Part shown: positions 1-12,059 of the stretch, one piece after another
Numbering within the stretch: position 1 is the stretch's first letter
Layout of the letters: every line of letters begins with the position of its first letter
From: Acephala macrosclerotiorum
Taxonomy: Eukaryota; Ascomycota; Leotiomycetes; Helotiales; Mollisiaceae
Direction: 5' to 3'
Assembly (NCBI GenBank): GCA_014904845.1
Contig: MU119209.1
Location: 573,380-637,379 of the forward strand
Length of the DNA: 64,000 nt
Translations under genes and position numbers: made by a program
Notes under the pieces: model-generated
What the model saw: the letters and a program-made list of their open reading frames with translations, nothing else
Told to the model about the DNA's origin: nothing
Database searches by the model: none

Positions 1-644
1 GGAACAGTGGCAGAGACTTGCCTTTCATCTTGGTGCTAATGCAACTCTCTACAATGAGTAAAGTGTTGCCTGTTGAACTTCAAGCAATTAAGGGACGCTT
101 GCAAGCAGCTCAGAGTGCAATATTGAGGCCTGGAATATAGGTCTGCTGTGGTGTTAACGTCTGGTCGTAAGAGATCGGACAAAAGAGGCTAAGCTAGTGT
201 GAAAGAAACACGATTGAGCGGAGACTTTTCAGCACAATCAAAACTCCACAGACACATCAGAATTTCAAGAAATGATTGCATCAATCAATTGCACCTTGCT
301 GCATATAAAATTGTGTTTGTTCTCGCAGGTCGTCTTTCACTGAAAGGTTCCCCACATCTAAGGCTGCAGGAAGGAGCCACCAGGCCCGAAGCGAACCAAT
401 TCCATCATCCTTCCCAAAAGAGCGAGCCAGCTTCAACCTCAAGCAAACCGCGTCCATATATTGCGCATTCTGCATAGAACACTGTTCGATCTCTTGTAAT
501 ATCACCTCCCACTACAACGCGTACACATCCACCCTTCTTCATGCGCATGGGGCTCATCAGTCAACAAACAGGGCCAGATCTGCGGACACGAATTCAATTA
601 CCCAACTCTAGACCAACATCTGCCGCACCCCCCTCTACTCCACG
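1..644. other. left-edge non-coding DNA and NOT3 upstream region
   Basis: I see no supportable gene here. The small open frames lack coding character and family motifs. The last 150 bases before the NOT3 start are pyrimidine-rich, as expected for a fungal promoter or 5' leader. Confidence 0.5.
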
Positions 645-2878
645 ATGGCGGCACGAAAGCTTCAGCAGGAGGTTGATAAATGCTTCAAGAAGGTGGAAGA
701 AGGTGTGCAAGAGTTCGAGTCAATTTACGACAAGATCGCAAGTGCAGCAAATCCTGCCCAGAAGGAGAAGCTGGAAGACAACCTCAAACGAGAGATCAAG
801 AAGTTACAGAGGCTACGAGACCAGATCAAGACATGGGCAGCTAGTAATGATATAAAGGACAAGGGTCCCTTAATAGAAAAGAGGAAGCTGATTGAGACGG
901 TGCGCCCCTCGACAACTGGCATTAACCAAGGCTAATGGCTTCTAGCAAATGGAGAAATTCAAGGCTGTCGAGAAGGCCATGAAGACGAAGGCGTATTCAA
1001 AAGAAGGTTTATCTGCCACAACAAAGCTAGATCCAAAAGAGCAGGCGAAAATGGATGCTTGCTCTTTCTTGCGAGACATGGTCGATGAACTTGAACGACA
1101 AGTCGAAACCCTTGAGGCCGAGTCAGTGCAGATACAGGCGTCTACAAAGAAGGGCAAAGGTTCATCGAAGGTTTCAGATCGAGTGGCAGAAATCGACCAT
1201 ATCACAGAACGACATAAATGGCATCAGAAGAACCTAGAACTTATCAATCGCTCCTTGGAGAATGGCTCGCTGGAGACGGAACAGGTCACCGAGCTGGAGG
1301 AGAATATCAGATTCTACGTCAAGGAGTTCTGCGAAAACCACGATAACTTCGAAGGAGAAGATGAAAGTCTTTACGAAGAACTCAATCTCCAAGAGGAGGA
1401 GGACAATTATGGCATGAATCTCGATAACGATCGAGTATCGTCACAAGATACGCAGTCAATACAGGAAGATGGACCAGATCCAGATGCTCGGTCGAGTAGT
1501 TTGCCTGGCAAATCAAAGTCTACACAGGAACCTCCGTTTGCTGCAGCACGACGACCTTCAACACAACTCAAGAGTCCTTTACCAGCGTTGGCAACTCTCT
1601 ACACGCCATCGACCAGCATCACAAATGGTGCCGGGAACCAAATGAAGCCTGCAGCAGTACCGACACGTGCACCTGGGGAAACTTTGAAGTATGCTTCGGC
1701 AGCAGCAGCTGCCGCTGCAAGTGATAAGATGGGCATTGCACCATTACCTCCACCTCCTGAAACACTACCTCCAGCAGCAACGTCTCTTACTCACCCTCCG
1801 TTGCCGTCACAGGCCGCTACCGCATCACCCACAATTTACAACTCACAGCCCACGAGCGTCAGCCAGACGCCTGTGACCAAATCTAGTGTGCCGGCTGCTG
1901 TTCCAGTATCAGACACTCCGTCAAGTTCGCAAGCGAAATCACCCGCATTGAGCCAATCAAGCGCAGCCCCTAGTGGTAACGGTGTCTTACAGAATGCTGA
2001 ACGCCCTGATAGCACTAGGCCAGGAGCTTCTCGAGCATCGTCTGGGAAAGCTCCAGCAACCACAGCATCCTCTGAGAACTCGAAAGGTTTGAATTTGCAT
2101 ATAGTAGATCATGAATAGTGCTAACATCTGTGCAGCTGTTCCCCCGCATACTAACGGTATTACAAATGGTGTCAAAGCTGCTCCTGTCGAGGATCCAGAT
2201 GAGTCGATATACCACCTCCCATCCGGATTGCAAGATCTGCTTCAGTCGTTCGAGGCCACTCAACGACGTGTTAACGACCCATCATCTCAGTCCAGCCATA
2301 GAATGCTTTCAGCCTCTGTTGCAAGCGCCCCTGATGGACTAGACTCGTTACCCCCGAGAAACTACAGACCAAAAAATCCTATCAGGACGCCCCCCTATTA
2401 TCCTCAAGAGTTAGATCCTGTGTTTGATGACCCTCGGTTGTACTCGCGCATCGACCCAGACACACTCTTCTATGTCTTCTATTACAAGCAAGAGACATAC
2501 CAGCAATATCTCGCTGCGAAGGCACTGAAGGACCAGAGTTGGAGATTTCACAAGCAGTATCAAACTTGGTTCCAAAGACACGAGGAGCCCAAGACTATCA
2601 CGGAGGAATTCGAGCAAGGGACTTATCGGTTCTTTGACTACGAATCGACATGGTGGGGTCCCTTTCTCACAAAACTCTTTGACCCCTTCCTTGTTGCGCC
2701 GCTGTACACTCGATCCACGAGGGACGTCAGCAGCTTCGATCAATCTGGGTGTCCCTTTGAGCTGTATACTCAGAATGAGACTGAGAATAGTCACTCAGTC
2801 TCTGGGTACCAATACGCTCGATTTGAGTCTCACCCCCAATACAGGAATATGGTCAAGAACATGTTTGGCACCTCTTGA
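645..2878 (+). CDS. NOT3: CCR4-NOT complex subunit NOT3/NOT5
   Basis: Scaffold subunit of the CCR4-NOT complex, which deadenylates mRNA in the cytoplasm and also acts in transcription. Exons 645-899, 946-2086 and 2136-2878 join in frame to 712 residues; the introns are 46 and 49 bp. The start [20 protein letters not shown] is the classic Not3 N-terminal sequence, and the Not3 coiled-coil domain fills about residues 2-235. A long Pro/Ser/Ala-rich linker with a run of alanines follows. The C-terminal 130 residues ([20 protein letters not shown], then [19 protein letters not shown]) form the NOT2/3/5 NOT box that binds NOT1 and NOT2. Intron 2 is supported because the frame shifts from the linker into the NOT box exactly across a GT...CAG pair. 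Nothing looks damaged. Confidence 0.95.
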
Positions 2879-3304
2879 AGATGCTCCGTTGTACTTGCTT
2901 GCTCTCTTGTTTCTTTTGTCATATAATTACATCATTGCTGACCTAGTACGGTTACTGTAGGATGAACCGGAGGAAGGCGGACTTTAAGTTCGCTTACAAG
3001 TTCCTCGAGGACGATGTATGAGTTATGGGTAGGCGTCGAGGTTATCTCTGAGTTGGCAAGCTGGTTGGCGCATGGTAATGCTCTGGGCCGAGGTTCGCTG
3101 GGATAATTGACGTTTGCTCGATACAATAGCAAACAATTTTGCTCGCTTGAGCAAAGCCATCTTCATGTCTCCACTGCCAGCGTGTTCAAGACGATCGTGT
3201 GCCTCTTTTGTGCTGCATGACACCCGAATTGTTGTAACAGCCGCAACCCTAGGAAAATGCAGATGCGATGCAGCAAGCCAGTCGATAAGAAGCGGCACCT
3301 GCCT
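2879..3304. other. NOT3 3' flank
   Basis: The 3' flank of NOT3 up to the end of the minus-strand membrane ORF. No convincing feature is seen; the open frames here are short and overlap in opposite directions. Confidence 0.4.
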
Positions 3305-3748
3305 TCATTGGTCGCCTGAAGGACTTCCTGCCAGGTACTCTTGAACACTCCGGGCTGCAATGTAGATCGATTGGAGAGTAAAGACAAAGGCGATGATAGG
3401 AGAGGCGGATATCAGCGAAATGTGAAGGCGTTGAGAAGATTGGGAGACCGAGTAGCTTGCGGATAGCGGAGGCACACCTACCAACAGACTACCAGTGAAG
3501 CAACTCAGGTACGCTGCGTTGATGCCCAACAGTCCAACGTGCATTCCGTTCGCAAAAATGACAGGAACCATGATGACGAGGCAGAGTATAAAGAAGAACG
3601 CGCTTCCCAATCCACACCAGCTTTTCTCCACAAGATATTGACCTTGTAGGATGTCCTGGTTGCCTCGATGAAAGAGCTTTTGCACAGCTTCAACAAGGTT
3701 TGCTCTTCGAGGTTCACCGCTGCTGTGGGATGCAAGGCCCAACCCCAA
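3305..3748 (-). CDS. hypothetical membrane protein
   Basis: A 147-residue open frame of unknown function. It shows hydrophobic stretches at about residues 48-70 (GLGSAFFFILCLVIMVPVIF), 73-95 and 112-132, which could make two or three membrane spans. The N-terminal 45 residues are polar and may belong to a longer protein with an upstream exon; a second minus-strand frame reaches 3834 in another phase. I do not recognise the family. No obvious splice structure fixes the true start, so this may be a gene fragment. Confidence 0.4.
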   Translation of the reverse strand: MGLGLASHSSGEPRRANLVEAVQKLFHRGNQDILQGQYLVEKSWCGLGSAFFFILCLVIMVPVIFANGMHVGLLGINAAYLSCFTGSLLVGVPPLSASYSVSQSSQRLHISLISASPIIAFVFTLQSIYIAARSVQEYLAGSPSGDQ

Positions 3749-5400
3749 TGCGGACCACCTAGCAGTTCGCAGCCATTGGCCAATACCCGACCACGAGTCT
3801 CATTTCCTCCTGTCGCAAGAATCTTCAACTCCAATTATTTTTCTACACTTCGCTATCACTCTTTGTCGTCGTGCCGCCTGGGTTTACCTCTTATTCGATT
3901 GAAATCGCTAACAATCTTGCAGGATCATTATGCTTTCCACGAAGAATCTTTTCAAGCTGCACCTTCCTATCTCAAGCATCCACACTGCGCTCGCTTGACG
4001 CGAATCCTTCTTCACAGCCTTCTCTTCACATGCGATCGCGACAGCATGATTGAGCACTTCAATATCAATCGCCTTCCGGACCGAGTTCGAGCAACGGGGC
4101 ATTACCCGGCAAAAGTCCCCTTCACGAGAATGATTCATCACCTCTCTTATGCCCCATGACGGCAAAAGAAATCTGGGGTTGCAAAGCGCAGTTCGCAATT
4201 ATTTCAAACAGCGACGAGGCAAAAGAAGGGCGAGCAAACCCCGCTCCCAAGCCTGGTTGCCTAACGCTCTGGACCTCGAGAAATGTTACGCCCACAGCCT
4301 CAGCCATTACCCAATGGATTCAAGACACTTCATCACGCATTCGTTCCTGCAAAATGCCCTTTTCTCGACTGAAACATTGATCGAACCGGGCGACGATAAT
4401 AGACCGTCATCTCCAAGCAGTCCTCAAACAAGCTTCCTCCATCACGATCAAGCGAACAGAACTGTCCTATTCCGCCCGAAAGTCCAACATCGGCGGTGGA
4501 GAGATCCCACAGGCCTAGACAGTTCAGTTGCCCGATGGTGTCGTGGCTCTTGTTCACCCGCTGCTTTCACACCGTCTTCGGGCTGAATTCGAATGGGGCA
4601 GCGCCAACATCGACGACAAATCTGCCCTTATTTCTGCCTCATTGCTGGCGAGACGGACCAGATCCCAAATGGCTCAACCGTCGACGTAAGCCTCAGCAAG
4701 GCTGTCTGGCGCATTTTCCATCAACCCAAGGAACCATGTTTCTCTTAATTGTCATGGTTGCACACGCACGAGGCTCTGAGGTATTTTGCGATCCATCGTC
4801 GGATCCCGCCTTCTTCGAGAGGCCCTTTTTGCGCTTACCAATGTCGACGACTAAGAAAACTTCACAGCCTCAACTTAGTGGTTCCTTCGGTGTGTCGTTT
4901 TGGATAAGCCTGCCGAGTCTGCATCTGGGACGAGTTTGATCTTAGTCCCTAGTCGTCGATGAAGCAGGGCTGCGGTATGAGGTGCATTGCTTTAGATCAC
5001 TGGGCATCATTAGTTTCCACGTCCCACCCTAGTTCATCTATCTCGATTCCAATGAGTTCAGTGCATGCGAGGCGGGTACTTTTGAGTATATGGACTCCAA
5101 TCGAAGCTAATGCCCTGGTAATCCTGTGACTCCTAGTAACGACATTCTGCAGGAGAACATCCAGGCTTGCTTCTACATAAGGGAAGCGCATGCTGTGCTA
5201 TTGAAGAACAAGAGCATGATCTTCACAGTAAACAAACCTCACTCTCTCTTATATGATAGTACATTTTAATGCCCATTCTTGTGTTACTTTTTAGTCTCTA
5301 TATTTTCACTTCACTGCCATCAGTGAGCATCCTCTCAGTTTCGTTGGCGCATAAAGCCTGACTTTTTATAGTCTTTCAGTAAGATCGGATTCTCATAGCT
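3749..5400. other. unresolved region with overlapping open frames
   Basis: Plus-strand frames at 3668-4159, 4149-4586 and 4496-4939 overlap without sensible joins or recognisable domains. Within 4520-4690 another plus frame reads QLPDGVVALVHPLLSHRLRA, then EFEWGSANIDDKSALISASL, which has protein-like composition and could be one exon of an unrecognised or decayed gene. Bases 5200-5400 are AT-rich and probably carry the promoter of the zinc-finger gene downstream. Confidence 0.3.
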
Positions 5401-6694
5401 ATGAAAGCGGAATCACAGAACGCTTCAATGGCACAACAGCACCAAACTCTTACTCCCAGTTCTTATGGACAAGGTCCTGGCAGAGGTTACCCAGAAAATG
5501 AAATGCTTTATTTTCAAGAGGACCCGGCACCAACTTCTACATCGATGGACCGAGGACAAGGACTGTCTAATAACAGTATCAACAGTAGCACCAGCAACAC
5601 CTCATCGTGGACTAATGTGAGCTGGAATACGAGCTTTACGCCAGCCAGTCCAATGTCTGCATGGGAAGAAGTTTCGCCTCTTATCAAATGGGAGGACAAC
5701 GTCGACGCCGCCGAGTACTCTCCTGATGGATCACAAGGCTTTCAAGCCCCGGTTTTCCCGGCATCGTCCTTCACAGAGCCTCAAATTGCAGATACCAGGC
5801 CAACTCCAACCAGCCTCGGATGGAGTCCCCACAGCCAACTTCTGAATCTGTACACATTTGTGGTTGCAAAGCAAAAGGATCCATATTTTGAACTGCTGGA
5901 AGGGTATGACCCCACATATCAAACACCTCGCCGTGTTTACCTAGACCACCCAGAGTATGTACCTCTCCCCAAGCAAACAAAGCACCACTGATGAACATTG
6001 CAGAGAGCCAAAGAAAGGAGCCTATCCATGCCAATATCCCTGGGGTTGCAACGGCAAACAAACAGTATTCACCCGACCCGCCGACCTCGAACGCCATTAC
6101 AAGAACGTACACGCACCCTCAGACCAGAAAGATTCTTTCCGCTGCGACTACCCGAAATGCGGTCGCTACAGCGATCCTTTTACCCGCAAGGACCATTATC
6201 GTGATCATCTCCGCGATTATCATAAGGAAGATATAGGGTGTGCCAAGGGAGAGAAGAAGATAGCTAGAGGTCAATGGGCTGCTGTTCAGAAAGCATGGCT
6301 AGCTGAACGCAAGATATCCTCTCGTTGGTGGAGGTGTGCTCGTTGTCTAGTCAGGCGGCAAGTCACTGAGGATGGATGGGAGTGTTCTGATTGCAAAGTC
6401 TCTTGCGAACAAGAACGTGTTGATGCGAGGTTGAAGCAACAAGCTCGATCATCAAGAGTTGCACAAGCGGAAGTTGTGGAAGTTGAGGGAGAGCCAGGGT
6501 ATCAGACTGCGAGCTCGACTACGATGACGGTTACTGTTGCTTCGGCTTCTGAGCAGCAGGTGTATTATGAGTGTGGCACTTGTCGAGAGTATCCTGGATG
6601 GGTGGATAATGGTGTTGGGGAGTGGATCGAGTGTCCTGAATGTGCACCAAGAGCTGGTGAGCCTGGGTACACTGTTCAACAGTATTCTTACTAG
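5401..6694 (+). CDS. C2H2 zinc-finger protein with two extra Cys4 clusters
   Basis: Probable nuclear DNA-binding protein of 414 residues. Exons 5401-5954 and 6004-6694 flank a 49-bp intron with a perfect GTATGT donor, a CTGAT branch site and TTGCAG acceptor. Residues 1-185 are Ser/Thr/Pro/Gln-rich, like a transactivation region. Exon 2 opens with two C2H2 fingers: YPCQYPWGC...H(4)H and FRCDYPKCGRY...H(4)H. Next come two Cys4 clusters resembling zinc ribbons: CARC...CSDC, and CGTC...CPEC near the C-terminus. The target is unknown. The splice is well supported because fingers and N-terminus lie in different frames. Confidence 0.88.
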
Positions 6695-7773
6695 TGAGGG
6701 TCATGGTGTTTCGACTTGGAAATGGTTGGTTCTTGATACCGGAGCAAGATGAGCAACATCTGCGAGGAAGTCCAGGATAAAGTCGGCCGTGGCACAACTT
6801 CTTTTTGGGGGGGGCGTTGGAGGAGGGGGAATGCATCAGGGGCGCTCTTCAGATTGGATCAGGGAGGCAATGGTCGGATCTCTTTCAAAACTTTGACCGG
6901 TTCTTTTCGGACTTCCACATTCCAGAACCTGTTCCATCGTTATATCTGCAATCTCCGGAACGGGGCTCTTCATTCCTCATCATTCCTCCAAGGACGTGCG
7001 TTGTTTTATTATTTCTCTCTCATTCTCACCTGTTGTATCCCTGTATTTCATCTTACATTCGCTTCGACATTTCGGGTTAGGGCTGGGAAGGTTCGGAGTC
7101 ACTGGAGTTCCTAAATGTCATGGATATACATAGGTTGGAAGGTTTCGGAGCGGCATACATTTATCTCGGGCATTTTGCAAACTGCTCGACTGCGAGAATG
7201 GATCAACAGCACATCTTTCAGGTTGGGCTGAGGCATGGAGTTCATTGTTTCTCTTCGATTCACGAATCTCCTTTGAACCTCAGAGGGTCTGTTCGGTATT
7301 CGTACACTATATACTATACAAAACATTCGTTACACATCGAACTTCCCAGAGGGGTGAAAGTGATTCAGAACGAAGAGTCAGCCGCACACGTGACAAGCCT
7401 CGAAATCCCCCACTGCGGATAATGACGGCCGATCAAAATGTGGAGTTAGGAGCTCCGTTCTCGGATAGCTGCGAGCTCAAGCTCTGATGAAGAACTCCAT
7501 AAATTTTCCAGCACGAAAATAATCTCGAAAGAGACAAAAGAGTGAGTCTGCAGAGTGAAACAATAGCCGCAACAGCCTCATTCACTCTTGCCGCAATTCG
7601 CTGCCGGGTAAAGTCATCTCCTAACCCCGGAAGCGGTGCAACAACTCCAGACTCTCCCCACCCCACATCCTCGGATAGTCCACATTCAATTGCTCTAATC
7701 TGAGAGGCTACGATTGATCTTAGACCGACAACCACAATCGCACACCGCGCTTCACACATCCCGAGACTTCACG
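6695..7773. other. intergenic, IDH promoter side
   Basis: No gene is supported. The small open frames at 6749-7487 lack motifs. The last 200 bases before 7774 are pyrimidine-rich with short CCCC tracts, typical of an upstream region of a highly expressed fungal gene. Confidence 0.45.
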
Positions 7774-9342
7774 ATGAACGCTTCGAGGAACATCGCTCGC
7801 TCCTTCGCCTCCTCCCCTCTCCTCAACACCTCTCGAACCGCCGCCCATAGACTCACATTCACACAACGCTTCCCCTCTCCGTTCGTACGAACCATGGCTT
7901 CCTCCACATCCTTCAAGAAAATAGTGGTTAAGAATCCAGTTGTAGAACTGGACGGCGATGAGATGACGCGCATCATTTGGAAGGATATCAAGGATAAATT
8001 CATCCACCCATACTTGGATATCGATCTGAAGTATTATGATCTCGGACTGGAATACAGAGATGAGACCAATGATCAAGTTACGATTGATAGTGCGGAGGCG
8101 ATTTTGAAGTATGGGGTGGGGGTTAAGTGTGCGACGATTACGCCGGATGAGCAGAGGGTTAAGGAATTTAACTTGAAGCAGAGTGGGTTCTTCTTTTCCT
8201 ATTCTCCATTCTGTGGGTTTGAGGGGACAGTGGTACAGGAGCACAAAGGGGAGGGACTGAGTAGCAGACTGGCAGACGGGCAAAGGGCATATTGAAGAAA
8301 CAATAGAAAGCTAACGTGCTACATAGTGTGGCTCTCCCCCAACGGCACCATCAGAAACGCCCTCGGCGGAACCGTCTTCAGAGAACCCATCGTCATCCCC
8401 CGAATCCCCCGCCTCGTCCCCGGCTGGAAGAAACCCATCATCATCGGCCGCCACGCCTTCGGCGACCAATATCGGGCCAAAGACCTCGTCGTAAAAGGCA
8501 ATGGCACATTGAAGATGGTCTTCACCCCCGAAAACGGCAAACCTGAAGAAGTCGAAGTCTACCAGTTCAAGAACGGAGGTGGAGTCGCACAAACACAATA
8601 TAATACTGATGAGTCGATTAAGGGATTCGCTCATGCTAGTTTTAAATTGGCGTTGGCGAAGAGCTTGCCGCTTTATATGAGCACGAAGAATACGATTCTT
8701 AAGAAATATGATGGCAGGTTTAAGGATATCTTTCAGGAGATTTACGATACGGAGTACAAGAAGGAGTTTGAGGAGAAGAAGATCCGGTATGAGCATAGAC
8801 TCATTGACGACATGGTGGCTCAGATGATGAAGAGTTCGGGAGGGTACATTATGGCTTTGAAGAGTACGTCTCTCAAAAATCCAAGCTTCAGATGGATACA
8901 GGACTAATAAGTTACAGACTACGATGGAGATGTCCAATCCGACATCGTAGCCCAAGGTTTCGGCTCCCTCGGCCTCATGACCTCCGTCCTCATCACCCCC
9001 GACGGCAAAACCTTTGAATCCGAAGCTGCCCACGGCACCGTAACCCGCCACTACCGCGAGCACCAAAAAGGCAACGAAACATCCACCAACCCCATCGCGT
9101 CCATCTTCGCCTGGACCCGCGGGCTCATCCAACGAGGTACTCTTGATGAGACACCAGAAGTGGTGGCTTTTGCAGAGAGTTTGGAGAAGGCGTGTATTGA
9201 TACAGTGGATATTGACGGGATTATGACGAAGGATTTGGCGTTGGCTTGTGGGTTGAATAAGAGGGAGGATTGGGTTACGACGGGGGAGTATTTGAATGCG
9301 GTGGAGAGGAGGATGAAGAGTTTGTTGAAGCAGAAGCTGTAA
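7774..9342 (+). CDS. idpA: NADP-dependent isocitrate dehydrogenase
   Basis: Oxidatively decarboxylates isocitrate to 2-oxoglutarate with NADP+, supplying NADPH. Exons 7774-8182, 8327-8863 and 8918-9342 encode 456 residues; the introns are 144 and 54 bp, and both joins restore family sequence ([14 protein letters not shown] and [13 protein letters not shown]). The dimeric NADP-IDH core is complete, including [11 protein letters not shown], the [13 protein letters not shown] region and [11 protein letters not shown]. Residues 1-40 are Arg/Ser-rich without acidic residues, a typical mitochondrial presequence. Met41 (position 7894) starts [16 protein letters not shown], where cytosolic forms begin. 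The C-terminus is QKL, a weak peroxisomal-signal-like tripeptide. Aspergillus nidulans idpA is known to make several localised forms from one gene; the same here is inference. Confidence 0.96.
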
Positions 9343-10083
9343 ATGGCTTGCTTCCGACTCTCTCTTCTCCGCTTAGATGCTAGAAGGTGGCCTAAAGGAG
9401 AACACAGGGGAGGCAACATTGATATCCATGGAGGAACAGCAGTTCTAGACTTAGATTTGCGTATGATAAATTTCTTGGTTATGCTTGCGCTGCGTTGCCT
9501 TGATTGGTATACAAGACAGACAGACCAAAGAGAAAGATTGCGTTGGATACTGCATGGCATCATTACATACGCATTGTACATAGATCGTTCATCATTGCGG
9601 TCAGACTATGAATTGAGACTTTTGCATAAGACTTCTGGCTTTACTACAGTCCATGGATGGGAGACTTCGTGCGCTTCGGATTTCGGAGCCTCGAGAAAGT
9701 TCAGCAGCGCGAGGGACATTCATCCTTGAGAAACGTTCGCTAAGGCCACGCTATCAATTAGGTTAAGGTACCTTTGTATGGTGGTCAAGTCGGTGGTCAA
9801 GTCGGTAGTCTCGGAGTTGCTTCGCAGTCGATGAAGAATCAGGGTATCGATCGAAAAGCTCAATGTTCCATGTATGTTGGCAAACTTTGGTGCTTTGGCA
9901 GGTCCGTATTAGGGTGTAATGCAATGCTAATCGGGATGTGTAGCTAAAGTACACATTTTCTGCGCCGAACACTCTACGCTCACCGCAAGCTGCTCAATCA
10001 GCATTGACCCATAAACACCATGTGAAAATGCTCATGCCAAATCCCCTACCAAAATCCATACTAGTACACTCCAAAAAGGAGAC
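9343..10083. other. intergenic between convergent IDH and IEC3 genes
   Basis: No gene seen apart from 3' untranslated sequence from both sides and a short tandem repeat near 9780. Confidence 0.45.
9780..9803. repeat. 12-bp direct repeat, two copies
   Basis: GGTGGTCAAGTC occurs twice in tandem, followed by a partial third copy beginning GGTAGTC. It is a local duplication with no assigned role. Confidence 0.7.
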
Positions 10084-11402
10084 TTACATAGGACCAAATG
10101 GATGAGCACCAGGGTCCGGACTCGGTATCTTCGCCTTCCTAGGCCTCTTCGGAGCAGGCTTCTCTTTCTTAACCTTCTCCTCTCCATCATCTAGACCTGC
10201 ACCATCGCTCTTCCTCTTCTTCGCATTTGCTCGTGGTTTCTTAGCTTTCACTTCGTCGAATCGACCGGATTTTGGATGATAGCCACCGGAACCATCGTCT
10301 TCGTCTCTCTTTCGCTTTCCTTTTGTGGATGCTCCTCCGCCGAGGGCGAAGTCGTAGCCTTGTCCGTCTTCCTCTACTATTTCCAATGCGTCGGGCTTGC
10401 TAGGCGCTGGGATGGAGGCGCGTTTTCCTGCTCCGCGTAAGGCGCCTGGTTTTCCGTGGGATTTCTCGGAGCCTTCGCCGTCTTGGAGGAAGATGTGTGG
10501 TTGGTTCTTTCGAAGCCAGTTATAAGGAGAATTGGGGTTCCCAAAAGCGAGATCTTGTTGAATAGGTGGGTGGAATTGTGGTGGTAAGGGAGGAACGGTG
10601 CCGAGTGAGGCGTCAATGTCGTATAGATAGTCGTCGAGTTGGTCGGGGGTGAGGTAGGAGTATGGTACTGTCTGGTTGGGTTCGGGCTCGAGGGAGGTCA
10701 GGAGTTCGCGGGCTGTGGGGTGGTCGAGAGGGAGGTGGGGAGTGGTGTTTATTAGGTGGTTGAGTGATTTGGGAGGGAGGATTGCGTTGTTTGACGCTGC
10801 CTTTTCGGCGAACATGGTTCGTAGTTCGGCCATGAGGGCTTGTCCTTCTGGTGTTTGTAATGTGCCGATGCTGGCGAGGTCATCGTCGCTGACGAGGGAG
10901 GGGAGGGGGGATAGACCGGGAGCTTCGGAGGTGATATCGATGCGCTTGTCGACTGGTATTTGCGCTGAGTTGTTCACATCAAGGAGAAGGTCGAGTATTT
11001 GGCTGGATGGTATCAGCTTCTGCTTGGAGTAGGCTTGGAGGGGTTAATTACTCGTTCTCCTGCGCAAGGCGCTTTGCGGTCTTCATAGCATGTTGCTCTT
11101 GAAGAAAAACCTCGTTGCTTTGTTGCATAGCGGCATCGAACCTGTGCTTCATCTTGCGGAACTTCTTCCTAATGTCCACTCCGTCAGCTTCTGTGGTTCC
11201 CATTGCACTATAATAGCCATGGACAAATATCATGAAGGCTGCCGTGAATTGTAGAGTTTGCGCGATTGTACAATAAGGAAAGAACATTCACGTACTTGAA
11301 TGACTTGTATGTAGGCTTTCCTTCCTCCGCCTGGACCCCCATCGTGTCTTGATGGCTGGCCATGGTGTCGCTGGGTTTGGCATTTATGGTTGTGAATGAC
11401 AT
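10084..11402 (-). CDS. iec3: Ino80 chromatin-remodelling complex subunit Iec3
   Basis: Accessory subunit of the INO80 chromatin remodeller in the nucleus. Exons 11402-11296, 11168-11052 and 11002-10084 join to 380 residues. The N-terminal family sequence appears only after splicing: GKPTYKSFK|KKFRKMKHRF, then AKRLAQEN|DQILDLLLDVNN, matching the Iec3 coiled-coil core at about residues 25-95. The C-terminal third is Lys/Arg-rich with several nuclear-localisation-like runs (KGKRKRDEDD, KKPRANAKKRK, APKRPRKAK). Introns are 127 and 49 bp. The terminal codons read CCT ATG TAA G, which also contains a perfect GTAAGT donor, so a short extra 3' exon is possible. Confidence 0.85.
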
Positions 11403-12059
11403 GTTCTTAGATCGTGCGAATATGGTTGGTAAACATCTGGGGGAGGTTGTAGCGGTCGTGAATTAGGGATACTGTTGTTGGATTAGCATTGTCGCGGCTA
11501 GCATTCTCTCACGCGAAGCTCCAAGAAGTTCATCATCAAGACTCTCAAGCGGCAGCCGTACTTTTGTAAAACGGCATCGGTTTGTACACCGTCTTCCGAA
11601 GAGTTCCCGAAGTCGTTAGACCACCAGCAGAATTCTGAGATTTCTGAAATATTTTTGGCCGCTGAGCTGTAAAGAGTTCAACCACAAGCGGGGAAATATC
11701 GACCTTTTTGACTGAAGAATCATTACTGGATCCTCGCGGCTATATTGAGTGTGTTGAATTCGCCTACACCTCCAAGAACTCCTCTCTTTGATTCCTCGTT
11801 GCGATTCCCTCCAAGATATCCTTCAATTCCTTTAGGTCGGTACTTGCAACCCCGCATCTCTCTGCCCTTACACTTCTGGTTGTGATATTAACAAAATATA
11901 CAGGGCTTGATCTTCCAAGAAGACCTCCCGACCTCTGCGCTTGCTCTTCAAGAGCAACAGGTCTACGGCCTCTCTGCACGCACGTGATCGCTTCACCGGC
12001 ATCAATTTCAGGCTAGTTGCGCGGAGGGACTGCTCTATTCGAGGGGGGAAATTATCAAG
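11403..12059. other. shared upstream region of IEC3 and NOP13
   Basis: The two genes diverge from this 657-bp stretch, which probably contains both promoters. No further element can be named. Confidence 0.45.

Noticed and set aside
2411..2794. 127-residue minus frame inside NOT3
   Set aside because: Antisense of the conserved NOT box; no motif of its own.
8311..9132. 273-residue minus-strand open frame
   Set aside because: It is the antisense shadow of the isocitrate dehydrogenase exons, whose family sequence is unambiguous; its own composition is repetitive Gly/Val/Asp.
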